Translations under genes and position numbers: made by a program
The notes under the pieces: generated by a model
What the model saw: the letters and a program-made list of their open reading frames with translations, nothing else
What the model was told of the DNA's origin: nothing
Databases searched by the model: none
Assembly (NCBI GenBank): GCA_018821305.1
Contig: JAHJMN010000189.1
Span: 1 to 55,114, forward strand
DNA: 55,114 nucleotides
Direction of reading: 5' to 3'
DNA from: Myxococcota bacterium
Lineage (GTDB): Bacteria > Myxococcota_A > Polyangia > HGW-17
In this document: positions 26,980 to 35,503 of the stretch, in pieces
Position numbering within the stretch: the first letter of the stretch is position 1
Layout of the letters: each line of letters begins with the position of its first letter

Positions 26980-27442
26980 TGAAATGACCCTTAATGAAAT
27001 ACTGAGTAATTTCAATGATAAAAGTCGTGATAATCTGATACCTATTTTACAAGAAGAACAACGCCATAGAGGATTTATTAGTCGAGAGGCCATAATCCAA
27101 ATTGGCACTGCACTAAATCTTCCCGTATCTAAAATCTACGGCGTAGCATCGTTTTATAACCAATTCCGGTTTAATGCTCCTGGTAAACATTATATTCAAA
27201 TTTGTCGCGGTACTGCATGCCATGTCAAAGGAAGCGCTCGCGTTCTGGATTCTCTTTTAACGGATATGTCGGTAAAAGCGGGTGAAACAACCAGAGATAA
27301 AATGTTCAGTATTGAAGTTGTCGCATGCGTTGGAGCCTGTAGCCTTGCACCGGTCATTGTTGTGGATAATGAATTTCACGCGAATGTGACTTCGGCGAAA
27401 ATGTCATCCATAGTCAGCAAACTGAGAAAGGAAGAAAAGTAA
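26972..27442 (+). CDS. hydC: HydC-type NuoE-like [2Fe-2S] subunit of NADH-linked hydrogenase
   Basis: A 156-residue thioredoxin-like [2Fe-2S] protein of the NuoE/HndA/HydC group. Ligand motifs are C-R-G-T-A-C (ICRGTACHVKG) and the second pair VACVGACSLAP. The N-terminal helical part (LQEEQRHRGFISREA, GVASFYNQF) is typical. It relays electrons within the hydrogenase complex. I place the start at the ATG at 26972, inside the last codons of rex, since GGGAGGA precedes it. The stop overlaps hydB (TAATG). Confidence 0.9.
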   Translation: MDSEMTLNEILSNFNDKSRDNLIPILQEEQRHRGFISREAIIQIGTALNLPVSKIYGVASFYNQFRFNAPGKHYIQICRGTACHVKGSARVLDSLLTDMSVKAGETTRDKMFSIEVVACVGACSLAPVIVVDNEFHANVTSAKMSSIVSKLRKEEK

Positions 27443-29433
27443 TGACCTCTCTTTTTGAAAAATGCTGTGAAAAGTGCTGGCACTCGGAATCAAAAAAATG
27501 TCCTGACTTCATTTCCTGTCTTACTTCAGGACCTTTATGTCACACAAATGATGCTTGCAAATCTCACCGGGATGGAAAAATAGCTTCCTCCATGCTCAAA
27601 AAAACCAGTGTGCCAGTTATTTATATGGGACTAGGAACATGTGGTCTGGGGGCTGGAGCAGGAAAAACTCTTGGCGCCCTGAAAGAATATTTAAAAGAAA
27701 ACAATATTGAAGCCATTATAAGAAATGTCGGTTGTATCGGGCTTTGTACCCTGGAGCCCCTGATGGATATTAAACTTCCGGGAAAAGCCAGGATTTCTTT
27801 TGGAAATGTTATGCCGAAGGATGTAGGTCCAATCATTAGCGGTGTAATGGAAGGAAATGTGCAACTGCCTGGTCTGGTAGGTCAACATATTTCTGACTCA
27901 GATGAAAAATGGGAGGGTGTATCTCTATTTTTCGATCATCCCTTTTTCCGTAAGCAGAAACGCTGGGTACTGCAGAACTGTGGAATGAATGATCCGGTGA
28001 ACATTGAGGAATATATAATAGGTGGGGGATTCAAAGCTCTCGAAAAAACTTTAAAAAGTATAACCAGAAAAGATCTATGCGATTCAATTGAAAAAAGCGG
28101 TTTAAGAGGTCGAGGGGGTGGAGGATTTCCCACGGGGACAAAATGGAAATTCGCTTTAAATACACCGTCTGATAAAAAATTTATGATCTGTAACGCCGAT
28201 GAAGGTGATCCCGGTGCCTTTATGGACAGGGCCCTTATTGAAGGTGATCCCTATAGATTGATTGAAGGACTTGCTATTGCCGCATACGGAATTGGCGCAA
28301 GTACAGCTTATGTTTACATAAGAGCAGAGTACCCCCTTGCAATTGAAAGACTGAAAGAATCCATCGCAAAATGCGAAGAACTTGGAATCCTTGGCGAGAA
28401 TGTTTTTGATAGTGGATTCTCATTGAAGATTAAAATCAAAATGGGCGCTGGGGCTTTCGTGTGTGGTGAAGAAACCGCCCTTATGCATTCAATTGAAGGC
28501 AAGCGAGGTATGCCTCGACCGAGACCTCCTTTCCCAGCCCAGAGTGGTCTTTTCGGAAAACCTTCCATTGTAAATAATGTTGAAACCCTGGCAAACCTGC
28601 CCTCTATCGTTTTAAATGGTCATGATTGGTTTGCTGCAACCGGTACAGCCTCCTCAAAAGGTACAAAAGTTTTTGCTTTGAGTGGAAACGTCAACCGCAC
28701 AGGTCTTGTGGAAGTTGAGATGGGCACAAAAATAAGTGAAATAATCAACGATATCGGCGGAGGTATTCCAGATGGCAAATCATTTAAAGCCGCCCAAATT
28801 GGAGGGCCTTCTGGTGGATGTATTCCCCCTCAGCACATGGATATTGAAGTTGACTACGAAAGCCTCAAAACCGTCGGCGCTATGATGGGAAGTGGCGGAC
28901 TTGTTATTATGGATGAAACAGCTTGTATGGTAGACGTTGCCAAGTTTTTCATGGATTTCATTCAGAGGGAAAGCTGTGGAAAATGTATCCCCTGTAGACA
29001 GGGAACCGCAAGAATGCTGGAAATTCTTGAGCTCATCACATCCCGACCTGAAAATACTGATTCCATGCGCGCATTAGAGAGATTTCAAGGAATTATTACA
29101 ATGGAACGCCTCGCTGCGGTAATTCAGGACACCTCTCTTTGCGGTTTAGGTCAAACTGCACCTAACCCGGTATTAAGCACACTCAAGTATTTCAGAGATG
29201 AATACGAAGCTCACATTTATGAGCGACGTTGCCCGTCTGGAGTGTGCAGGGATCTTCTTACTTTCACAATCATCGAAGACAAATGCACCGGTTGTACACT
29301 TTGCGCTCGCAAATGTCCCACACAGGCCATCAAGGGCGCAGTTAAAAGTCCACATTACATAATAACTGAAAAATGCATTCGATGCGGTGCCTGTGTAGAA
29401 AGCTGCCGCTTTAACGCAATTGAAGTCAAATAA
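27442..29433 (+). CDS. hydB: HydB-type NuoF-like FMN/NADH subunit of [FeFe] hydrogenase
   Basis: A 663-residue flavin subunit. Order: a Cys-rich start (about residues 8-35, CCEKCWHS ... CPDF ... CLTSGPLCH ... C); a [2Fe-2S] thioredoxin-like domain (GTCGLGAGAG, GCIGLCTLEP); the NuoF core with GRGGGGFPTGTKWKF and CNADEGDPGAFMDR for NADH/FMN; the [4Fe-4S] motif ESCGKCIPCRQG with distal Cys in SLCGLG; and two C-terminal [4Fe-4S] ferredoxin motifs (CTGCTLCARKC, CIRCGACVESC). It oxidises or reduces NAD(H) and is the likely bifurcation site. The N-terminal Cys cluster is not part of the minimal NuoF. It is 1-base coupled to hydC. Confidence 0.93.
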   Translation: MTSLFEKCCEKCWHSESKKCPDFISCLTSGPLCHTNDACKSHRDGKIASSMLKKTSVPVIYMGLGTCGLGAGAGKTLGALKEYLKENNIEAIIRNVGCIGLCTLEPLMDIKLPGKARISFGNVMPKDVGPIISGVMEGNVQLPGLVGQHISDSDEKWEGVSLFFDHPFFRKQKRWVLQNCGMNDPVNIEEYIIGGGFKALEKTLKSITRKDLCDSIEKSGLRGRGGGGFPTGTKWKFALNTPSDKKFMICNADEGDPGAFMDRALIEGDPYRLIEGLAIAAYGIGASTAYVYIRAEYPLAIERLKESIAKCEELGILGENVFDSGFSLKIKIKMGAGAFVCGEETALMHSIEGKRGMPRPRPPFPAQSGLFGKPSIVNNVETLANLPSIVLNGHDWFAATGTASSKGTKVFALSGNVNRTGLVEVEMGTKISEIINDIGGGIPDGKSFKAAQIGGPSGGCIPPQHMDIEVDYESLKTVGAMMGSGGLVIMDETACMVDVAKFFMDFIQRESCGKCIPCRQGTARMLEILELITSRPENTDSMRALERFQGIITMERLAAVIQDTSLCGLGQTAPNPVLSTLKYFRDEYEAHIYERRCPSGVCRDLLTFTIIEDKCTGCTLCARKCPTQAIKGAVKSPHYIITEKCIRCGACVESCRFNAIEVK

Positions 29434-29443
29434 GGGGTAACTC

Positions 29444-31162
29444 ATGATAGAACTGACTATAAACAACAAGAAAGTTACTGCTTCCGAAAATGAAATGCTT
29501 TTGAGCGTTATCCGGCGTGAAGGATTCCATGTACCTACTCTCTGTCATGTGGAAGGACTTACTCCTACCGGAGCATGCAGACTTTGTGTAGTTGAAATTG
29601 AGGGCATCCGTGGTCTTGTTCCAAGCTGTGCATATCCCGTAAGAAACGGCATGGTAGTCCAGACCCACTCCAACCGCCTTATTGAAGCCAGAAAGACAAT
29701 AATTGAACTTCTTTTAGGAACCCATCCTGATGATTGTCTGTATTGCACCAGAAGAGATACATGTGAACTTCTTGGACTTGCAGAGGAACTGGGAGTCAGA
29801 GAAAGACGTTATAAAAAACAACCTCAAATTCCCAAAATTGATGTTTCCAGTCCAGCCCTTATGAGAGACCCGGCTAAATGCATCCTTTGCGGACGTTGCG
29901 TAAGAGTGTGCGAAGAAATTCAGGGTGTTGGAGCAATTGATTTTATAGGGCGAGGTTCAAATTGCGTTGTTGGAACTGCCTTCAACGAAGGATTGAACAT
30001 CTCAAGTTGCGTAAACTGCGGACAATGCATAACCGCATGTCCCACAGGAGCTTTGGTTGAACAAAAGCATATAAAAAGAGTTCTCCAAGCCTTAAATGAT
30101 CCCTCAAAAACAGTAACTGTGCAACATGCACCAGCAGTAAGTGTTACATTAGGCGAAATGTTTAACCTTCCATCCGGCACCGATGTTCAGGGTATAATGA
30201 TTTCCGCTCTGCGCGAAATTGGTTTTGACCAGGTATTTGACACGAGTTTCAGCGCCGATCTTACAATTATGGAAGAAGCTTCAGAGCTTGTCCATCGAAT
30301 ACAAAATAGTGGGAAATTGCCCATGATGACCAGTTGTTCTCCCGCCTGGGTAAAATTTGTGGAGACCTTTTATCCTCAGTTCCTGCCTAACCTTTCCACA
30401 TGTAAAAGTCCCATGCAGATGTTGGGAGCAGTCACAAAGACTTGGTGGGCTCAAAAAAATAACATCCCGCGTGAAAACATCTACAATGTAGCGGTTATGC
30501 CTTGCACGGCTAAAAAATTTGAAGCAACACGGCCTGAAATGGGAGATCTGACACCAGATATCGATGCTGTTCTCACCACAAGAGAACTCTATGAGTTGAT
30601 CCGAATGAAAGGAATCCGCATGACAGAGCTGGTTCCGCAGTTTAACGATAATCCATTCGGTCAGCGCTCTACAGCCGGAAAACTCTTCGGTGCAACTGGT
30701 GGAGTAATGGAAGCCGCCGTGCGCACCGCATACTGGTTAATTACTGGAAAAAATCTAGAAACACCGGTAATTCCCGAAGTCCGTGATCTGGCTGGTGTAA
30801 AAGAAGCTCATATTGAAATAGATGGATTAAAAATTGGGGTTGCCGTTGCGAGCGGACTTGCCAATGCACGGAAGATTCTTGATGACATAGCTCTGGGTCG
30901 CAGTGATATTCAGTTTGTTGAAATAATGAGCTGCCCTGGAGGCTGTATAGGTGGTGGTGGTCAACCTTATGGGACGGATCTTGATGCTGTACGTTCCCGA
31001 ATGCAGTCTCTCTATAAAATAGATCGTGACGAAACAGTGCGGTTCAGTCATGAAAATGAAAGTATCAAAAATCTTTATACCGAATTCCTTGGTAAACCCC
31101 TGGGACATGAGAGTCACAGACTTTTACATACAGATTATTACAAACGGACAGTGATGAAGTAG
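29444..31162 (+). CDS. hydA: [FeFe] hydrogenase catalytic subunit HydA (group A, NADH-linked type)
   Basis: A 572-residue enzyme. The N-terminus holds a plant-type [2Fe-2S] site (CHVEGLTPTGACRLC and a distal Cys), a His-Cys [4Fe-4S] motif (HPDDCLYC ... C), and two ferredoxin clusters (CILCGRCVRVC, CVNCGQCITAC). The H-cluster domain has L1 TSCSPAW, L2 MPCTAKKFEA and L3 SCPGGCIGGGGQP, all intact. It interconverts protons and H2, with electrons passed to HydC and HydB; trimers of this kind couple NADH and ferredoxin. Its TAG stop lies in a repeat fragment (TAGTTCGTGTCCTG). HydE, HydF and HydG maturases are not in the window. Confidence 0.95.
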   Translation: MIELTINNKKVTASENEMLLSVIRREGFHVPTLCHVEGLTPTGACRLCVVEIEGIRGLVPSCAYPVRNGMVVQTHSNRLIEARKTIIELLLGTHPDDCLYCTRRDTCELLGLAEELGVRERRYKKQPQIPKIDVSSPALMRDPAKCILCGRCVRVCEEIQGVGAIDFIGRGSNCVVGTAFNEGLNISSCVNCGQCITACPTGALVEQKHIKRVLQALNDPSKTVTVQHAPAVSVTLGEMFNLPSGTDVQGIMISALREIGFDQVFDTSFSADLTIMEEASELVHRIQNSGKLPMMTSCSPAWVKFVETFYPQFLPNLSTCKSPMQMLGAVTKTWWAQKNNIPRENIYNVAVMPCTAKKFEATRPEMGDLTPDIDAVLTTRELYELIRMKGIRMTELVPQFNDNPFGQRSTAGKLFGATGGVMEAAVRTAYWLITGKNLETPVIPEVRDLAGVKEAHIEIDGLKIGVAVASGLANARKILDDIALGRSDIQFVEIMSCPGGCIGGGGQPYGTDLDAVRSRMQSLYKIDRDETVRFSHENESIKNLYTEFLGKPLGHESHRLLHTDYYKRTVMK

Positions 31163-31199
31163 TTCGTGTCCTGAATTGACAAATTTTTGTCGATTGCCT
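31160..31199. repeat. Structured repeat fragment after hydA
   Basis: TAGTTCGTGTCCTGAATT matches the end of the repeat family (reverse orientation) and contains the hydA stop. It runs into GACAAA/TTTGTC (31180-31193), a 6-bp inverted repeat. TTGACA at 31178-31183 overlaps this and could be a weak promoter for the sensor kinase, although its -10 is poor. Confidence 0.5.
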
Positions 31200-31230
31200 T
31201 ATTTACTATGTGCTACCTGGAGTTATTGAT

Positions 31231-33234
31231 ATGGATAAAAATCGCCTTCAATTGGTTCGGACAATCAAGGATAAATGTAAAACCTGTTACACTTGCGTCC
31301 GTAACTGCCCCGCAAAGGCAATCCGCATTTATGACGGACAGGCTGAAGTAATAACCGATCGCTGTATCGGATGCGGAAATTGCGTCCGAGTATGTACTCA
31401 AAACGCAAAGGAAGTTGTTGACTGCACCTCAACAGCACTGCACCTGCTGGGCTCAACAAAATACCGCACAGTTGCCCTTGTTGCTCCAAGTTTTCCTGCC
31501 GAATTTCATAATATTGACTACAAAACATTTGTTGGAATGCTTCGAAAACTTGGATTTTCCCTTGTAGTGGAAGTTGCGTTCGGAGCCGATATCATCGGGG
31601 AGAAATACCATGAGCTTTATGAGCGCCACCCGGAAAAAAGCTTCATTGAAGCCTCATGTCCAGCAGTTGTATCTTACATCGAAAAATATTATCCACATTT
31701 GACCGAAAATCTTGGACCTCTTGTTTCCCCGATGATAGCAATGTCTAAAATAATTGACCGGGTTTATGGTAGCGATCTTAAAAAAGTATTCATTGGTCCG
31801 TGTATTGCGAAAAAAGGTGAAGCAACGTGTGATCCGGAAACTGGAATTCACTGCAGCATTATGTTCCGCGAACTCCGGGAACTTTTTAAAATGAAAAATG
31901 TAACTCCGGAAAATGTTGAACCATCTGATTTTGATCCTCCCCTTGGCGGAATGGGGCGGGTTTATGCTCTAAGCCATGGATTTTTCCAGACTGCTGGTAT
32001 TTCTGAAAACCTGCTGGCTGGAGACGTAGCAAGCGCAGATGGGCAGACAAACTTCGTTGAAGCGATCAGAGAATTTGATCAGGGAAATCTCAACGTGCGC
32101 CTTCTTGAAATGCTGTGTTGTCAGGGTTGTATTATGGGTGCCGGTTTCACAGCGACAAATCCGCGCTTTTTCCGTCAGGCTAAGGTAAGTGATTATGCGA
32201 GAATGCGTCGCAACTCGTTGAATCGTGAAGAATGGAAAAAATACGTAGAAATCGTTTCCGACTTGGATTATTCACGATCATTTGAAAATGACGATCAGAG
32301 AATCAACAGCCCCACATCCGATCAGGTAATGACGATAATGCATCAGATGGGAAAGCAACTTCCCGAGGATGAACTGAACTGCGGTGCTTGCGGATACGAG
32401 ACATGCATTGAACATGCAAAAGCAATCCACAAAGGACTTGCAGAAAAGGAAATGTGTCTTCCTTACATCATTGACAGGCTGAAAAACACAGTTACAGAGC
32501 TGGAACACAGCCATGATGAATTAGCAAATACGCAAAAAGCACTCATGCACTCCGAACGACTCGCCTCCATGGGGCAATTAGCTGCGGGAATTGCGCATGA
32601 AGTTAACAACCCTCTGGGAGTAATCTTACTTTACTCAAATATTTTACTTGAGAAAGCCAACGAGGCTAATCCTAATGTTGAAGAACTCAGGATGATTGTT
32701 GAACAGACGGAAAGATGTAAACGAATTGTCAGCGGACTTCTAAATTTCGCACGACAGAATAAGGTAGCACGACAACCTGTTGATTTCCCTAAACTCTGTA
32801 GAAGAATCATTGAATCGCTGCATATTCCAGACAAAATAGAAACTGAAGTCAAATTGATTTGTACAGATCCGGTAGTTGAGGTTGATACCGACCAGATGGC
32901 ACAAGTTATAACAAACCTTGCAACAAACTCCGTTGATGCCATGCCCGACGGGGGCAAACTTTCAGTAACGATGGATGGAACAGAGCATAGTGTTACTATC
33001 ATTTTTCGTGATACAGGAAGTGGTATTCCTTCAGAAAATATGGCAAAGATCTTTACACCATTTTTTACTACAAAAAAAATTGGCAAAGGTACAGGACTTG
33101 GTCTTCCGGTAACTTACGGAATAATTAAGATGCACATGGGCCAGATAAACGTTGAAAGCAACACAGATCCTGAAAAAGGGCCCACAGGAACAGCTTTCAG
33201 AATCTCTATTCCACGAGCGGAAGGTGAAAAATAA
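31231..33234 (+). CDS. Iron-sulphur / H-cluster-like sensor histidine kinase
   Basis: A 667-residue soluble sensor. Order: two ferredoxin-type [4Fe-4S] motifs (Cys16-Cys26 and Cys45-Cys55), an Fe-hydrogenase large-subunit-like domain (about 80-345), a RnfB-like [4Fe-4S] motif (Cys384, 387, 392, 409 in NCGACGYETC ... C), a coiled segment, HisKA with phospho-acceptor His456 (AAGIAHEVNNP) and an HATPase domain (N, G1 DTGSGIP, G2 GKGTGLGLP). The hydrogenase motifs are degraded: ASCPAV instead of HydA's TSCSPAW, IGPCIAKK, and LCCQGC instead of CPGGC. It probably senses redox state or H2 and does not turn over H2. ATG 31231 follows GGAG by 8 bases. Confidence 0.9.
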   Translation: MDKNRLQLVRTIKDKCKTCYTCVRNCPAKAIRIYDGQAEVITDRCIGCGNCVRVCTQNAKEVVDCTSTALHLLGSTKYRTVALVAPSFPAEFHNIDYKTFVGMLRKLGFSLVVEVAFGADIIGEKYHELYERHPEKSFIEASCPAVVSYIEKYYPHLTENLGPLVSPMIAMSKIIDRVYGSDLKKVFIGPCIAKKGEATCDPETGIHCSIMFRELRELFKMKNVTPENVEPSDFDPPLGGMGRVYALSHGFFQTAGISENLLAGDVASADGQTNFVEAIREFDQGNLNVRLLEMLCCQGCIMGAGFTATNPRFFRQAKVSDYARMRRNSLNREEWKKYVEIVSDLDYSRSFENDDQRINSPTSDQVMTIMHQMGKQLPEDELNCGACGYETCIEHAKAIHKGLAEKEMCLPYIIDRLKNTVTELEHSHDELANTQKALMHSERLASMGQLAAGIAHEVNNPLGVILLYSNILLEKANEANPNVEELRMIVEQTERCKRIVSGLLNFARQNKVARQPVDFPKLCRRIIESLHIPDKIETEVKLICTDPVVEVDTDQMAQVITNLATNSVDAMPDGGKLSVTMDGTEHSVTIIFRDTGSGIPSENMAKIFTPFFTTKKIGKGTGLGLPVTYGIIKMHMGQINVESNTDPEKGPTGTAFRISIPRAEGEK

Positions 33235-33257
33235 CTCACCTTTCAAGGAGTTTAGCT

Positions 33258-33656
33258 ATGAATTATAATGAAATGAAAGTACTTCTGGTGGATGATGATC
33301 CTGATTTCATCGAACAGCAGAAAGCCCTGCTGAACGCCATCGGCTTTCAGGTAGTTTGTGCCTCTGGTGAAACCGAAGCCGCAAGAATTCTTAATACATT
33401 TAAACCGGATCTTGCAGTTTTAGACTTGATGATGGAAAAAATGGATGGTGGTTTTGTACTGGCTTATCAAATTAAAAAAATGTACCCTGAAACACCAATT
33501 ATCATGACTACTGCCGTTACGAATATTACAGGAATGGAATTCGACGCCACAACAAAAGAAGAAAGATCATGGATAAAGGCGGATGTAATTTTGCCAAAAC
33601 CAGTTCGCTTTGAACAATTAAAGGGCGAAATTAACCGTTTATTTTCCAGGAGTTAA
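33258..33656 (+). CDS. Stand-alone receiver-domain response regulator
   Basis: A 132-residue receiver without output domain: acidic pocket VDDDP, phospho-acceptor Asp56 (AVLDLMM), switch Thr (MTTAV) and Lys (LPKPV). The insert before the Lys (GMEFDATTKEERSWIKAD) is longer than usual. AAGGAG lies 7 bases before the start. Position directly after the sensor kinase makes it the likely phospho-acceptor in a relay. Confidence 0.9.
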   Translation: MNYNEMKVLLVDDDPDFIEQQKALLNAIGFQVVCASGETEAARILNTFKPDLAVLDLMMEKMDGGFVLAYQIKKMYPETPIIMTTAVTNITGMEFDATTKEERSWIKADVILPKPVRFEQLKGEINRLFSRS

Positions 33657-33658
33657 TT

Positions 33659-34804
33659 ATGGACACTACTCATGATAAGCTCAAAGTTTACGTTGTAGAT
33701 GATGAACCAGGAATTTGTCTTGGAATCGGAGCAATACTGAGGGATTTCACTTTTAAGGACAAAGCATCCCTTACCCCTGTGGAGTTTGAGATTTTCATGT
33801 ATAACGATGGTGAAAGTATGCTTTCATCACTGGAAACTTCCGTACCTGATATTCTGCTTTTAGATTGTAAACTTCCAGGAATAAGCGGCCTTGAAATGCT
33901 CGAAGGTCCCCTGGGTGGACGTACTGATATTCTGACTATAATGATTACGGCATATGCGACCATTGAGACCGCTATTCGTGCGACAAAACTCGGAGCTTAT
34001 GATTTTCTTGCAAAACCATTTACTCCCGATGAACTTCGTTACACCATCAGAAAAGCAGTAACCCACATAATGCTCACCCGACAGGCAAGAAAGCTTGAAG
34101 AAGAAAAACGTAAAATACGCTTTGAATTCATTAGTATACTTGCTCATGAACTCAAAAGTCCCATTAATGCTGTGGATGGTTATCTGGACCTGATGCAGAA
34201 TAGAATTCTCGGTGACGACCTTTCTTCTTATATTGATATTATTAAAAAAAGCAGTGACCGCATTGACGGCATGCGAAAAATGATTGGAGATCTTCTGGAT
34301 CTGACCCGGATTGAATCTGGTCAGAAAAAACGTGTAGTTGAAGAAACAGATTTGATTGATCTTGTGAAGAATTCAGTTGAATCCAATACTCTGGCTGCCC
34401 AAAGTCGAAACATCAGTTTTGATCTCGAAATACCAGAAAAGCTTATTATTCCTGCAGATACTGGTGAAATGCAGATTATTCTAAACAACCTTGTGTCAAA
34501 CGCTGTTAAATATAATCGGGATTCTGGTAGAGTCAAAATTTGTATTGCGTGGGATGAGAGTGATAAATTATTGATTTCCGTACAAGATACAGGTATCGGT
34601 ATGACTGCTGAAGAATCGGCACGACTTTTCAACGAATTTACTCGAATAAAAAATGCAAAAACTCGCTTGATTCCCGGAAGTGGTCTGGGACTCTCAATTG
34701 TTAAGAAAATCGCGATGTTATATGGAGGAGATGTAAGTTGCGAGAGTGAACCGGATCGTGGTAGTACATTCCGGGTAAAACTAGATGTTGTTAAAGTACA
34801 ATAA
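33659..34804 (+). CDS. Receiver-histidine kinase hybrid
   Basis: A 381-residue protein with a receiver first (Asp69 in LLLDCKLPG, switch Thr in MITAYA, Lys119 in LAKPF), a coiled linker and then HisKA (His163, LAHELKSP) and HATPase (NNLVSNAVKYN, DTGIGM, GSGLGLSIV). This order suggests that phosphorylation of the receiver controls the kinase, so a signal arriving from the upstream sensor could be passed on. CAGGAG precedes the start; only 2 bases separate it from the previous gene. Confidence 0.9.
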   Translation: MDTTHDKLKVYVVDDEPGICLGIGAILRDFTFKDKASLTPVEFEIFMYNDGESMLSSLETSVPDILLLDCKLPGISGLEMLEGPLGGRTDILTIMITAYATIETAIRATKLGAYDFLAKPFTPDELRYTIRKAVTHIMLTRQARKLEEEKRKIRFEFISILAHELKSPINAVDGYLDLMQNRILGDDLSSYIDIIKKSSDRIDGMRKMIGDLLDLTRIESGQKKRVVEETDLIDLVKNSVESNTLAAQSRNISFDLEIPEKLIIPADTGEMQIILNNLVSNAVKYNRDSGRVKICIAWDESDKLLISVQDTGIGMTAEESARLFNEFTRIKNAKTRLIPGSGLGLSIVKKIAMLYGGDVSCESEPDRGSTFRVKLDVVKVQ

Positions 34805-34822
34805 TTGTGTAAATTATAACAA
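34805..34822 (+). promoter_or_regulatory. Possible second Rex-like palindrome
   Basis: ttgtgtaaattataacaa has the TTGT ... ACAA outer bases of a Rex site and central AA/TT symmetry, but the inner bases do not match. It lies 32 bases before the last receiver gene's ATG. Confidence 0.3.
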
Positions 34823-34854
34823 TTAACTGTGATACAGTGAAAGGAGCAAATCAA

Positions 34855-35283
34855 ATGGCAAAAAAAATTATCTGCATCGACGATGACCAGGATGTAATCG
34901 ATTTCCTCAGCATCACCCTTGGAGCAAAAGGTTATGAACTTGAAACGGCTTCTGATGGAGAAGAAGGCTACAATAAGGCATGCAGTTTCAAGCCTGACAT
35001 GATCGTTCTGGATGTCATGATGTCCCACAGCACGGAAGGCTTCCATACTGCCTACAAATTCCGTCAGAATGAAGATCTGAAATATGTTCCTATACTGATG
35101 CTCACAAGTATCAATCAGGAATTTAACTACAACTTTTCAATGGAAAAAGATGGGGAGTTCCTCCCTGTGGATGATTTTGTAGAAAAACCAATTTCCAGCC
35201 AGCTTCTTCTTGAAAAAACTGCAAAACTTCTTGAAACTCCAAAAGATCAAATCAACATATCCGGCAAGAAAAAAGTTATCTAA
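34855..35283 (+). CDS. Single-domain response regulator
   Basis: A 142-residue receiver with acidic pair CIDDDQ, phospho-acceptor Asp53 (IVLDVMM), Thr in MLTSI and Lys in VEKPI. The ATG at 34855 lies 8 bases after AAGGAG; an ATG at 34837 is less well placed. There is no DNA-binding output, so it should act by protein contact or as a phosphate sink. It ends the hydrogenase signalling run and its TAA is followed by a reversed repeat copy. Confidence 0.88.
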   Translation: MAKKIICIDDDQDVIDFLSITLGAKGYELETASDGEEGYNKACSFKPDMIVLDVMMSHSTEGFHTAYKFRQNEDLKYVPILMLTSINQEFNYNFSMEKDGEFLPVDDFVEKPISSQLLLEKTAKLLETPKDQINISGKKKVI

Positions 35284-35335
35284 CTAGTTCGTGTCCTGAA
35301 ATTCGCTTCACGAAGAAATTTATTGAAAATTTCTA
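35284..35335 (-). repeat. Structured intergenic repeat, right half, reversed
   Basis: Read on the minus strand it is AGAAATTT, loop TCAAT, AAATTTCT, then TTCGTGAAGCGAA and TTTCAGGACACGAACTAG. The 8-bp stem is perfect but differs in sequence from AGAATTTT/AAAATTCT and AGGATTTT/AAAATCCT, a third paired variant. Confidence 0.75.
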
Positions 35336-35449
35336 ACAATAATTTTTACCTATCAATAAGAGTTTGTTTTTTCTGATATATTTCAGAAAATATTCAATTC
35401 ATTTTCAACTGTTTTCAAAAAAAAATAAAAAAAAACTGCAATCGGTGCA

Positions 35450-35480
35450 ACTTCCGTTTTCAAACGGCGAAAATGGAAGT
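35450..35480 (+). promoter_or_regulatory. 12-bp stem-loop in the leader of the 35504 gene
   Basis: ACTTCCGTTTTC (35450-35461) pairs with GAAAATGGAAGT (35469-35480), with one G-U pair and a 7-base loop. It ends about 10 bases before the AAAGGAGGT ribosome binding site and follows an A-rich run. No U-run follows, so it is not a terminator; leader stability or translational control is more likely. Confidence 0.6.
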
Positions 35481-35503
35481 GACTATATCAAAGGAGGTCA
35501 AAA

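Noticed and set aside
26972-31162. Complex I fragment (NuoEFG)
   Set aside because: The third gene has all three H-cluster motifs and no membrane-arm genes follow, so this is a hydrogenase.
34321-35046. Long minus-strand frame of 241 codons
   Set aside because: Antisense to the receiver-kinase and receiver genes, which have clear motifs; no family features.
35450-35480. Rho-independent terminator after the signalling operon
   Set aside because: The stem is A/T-rich, has no following T-run and lies directly before a strong ribosome binding site.
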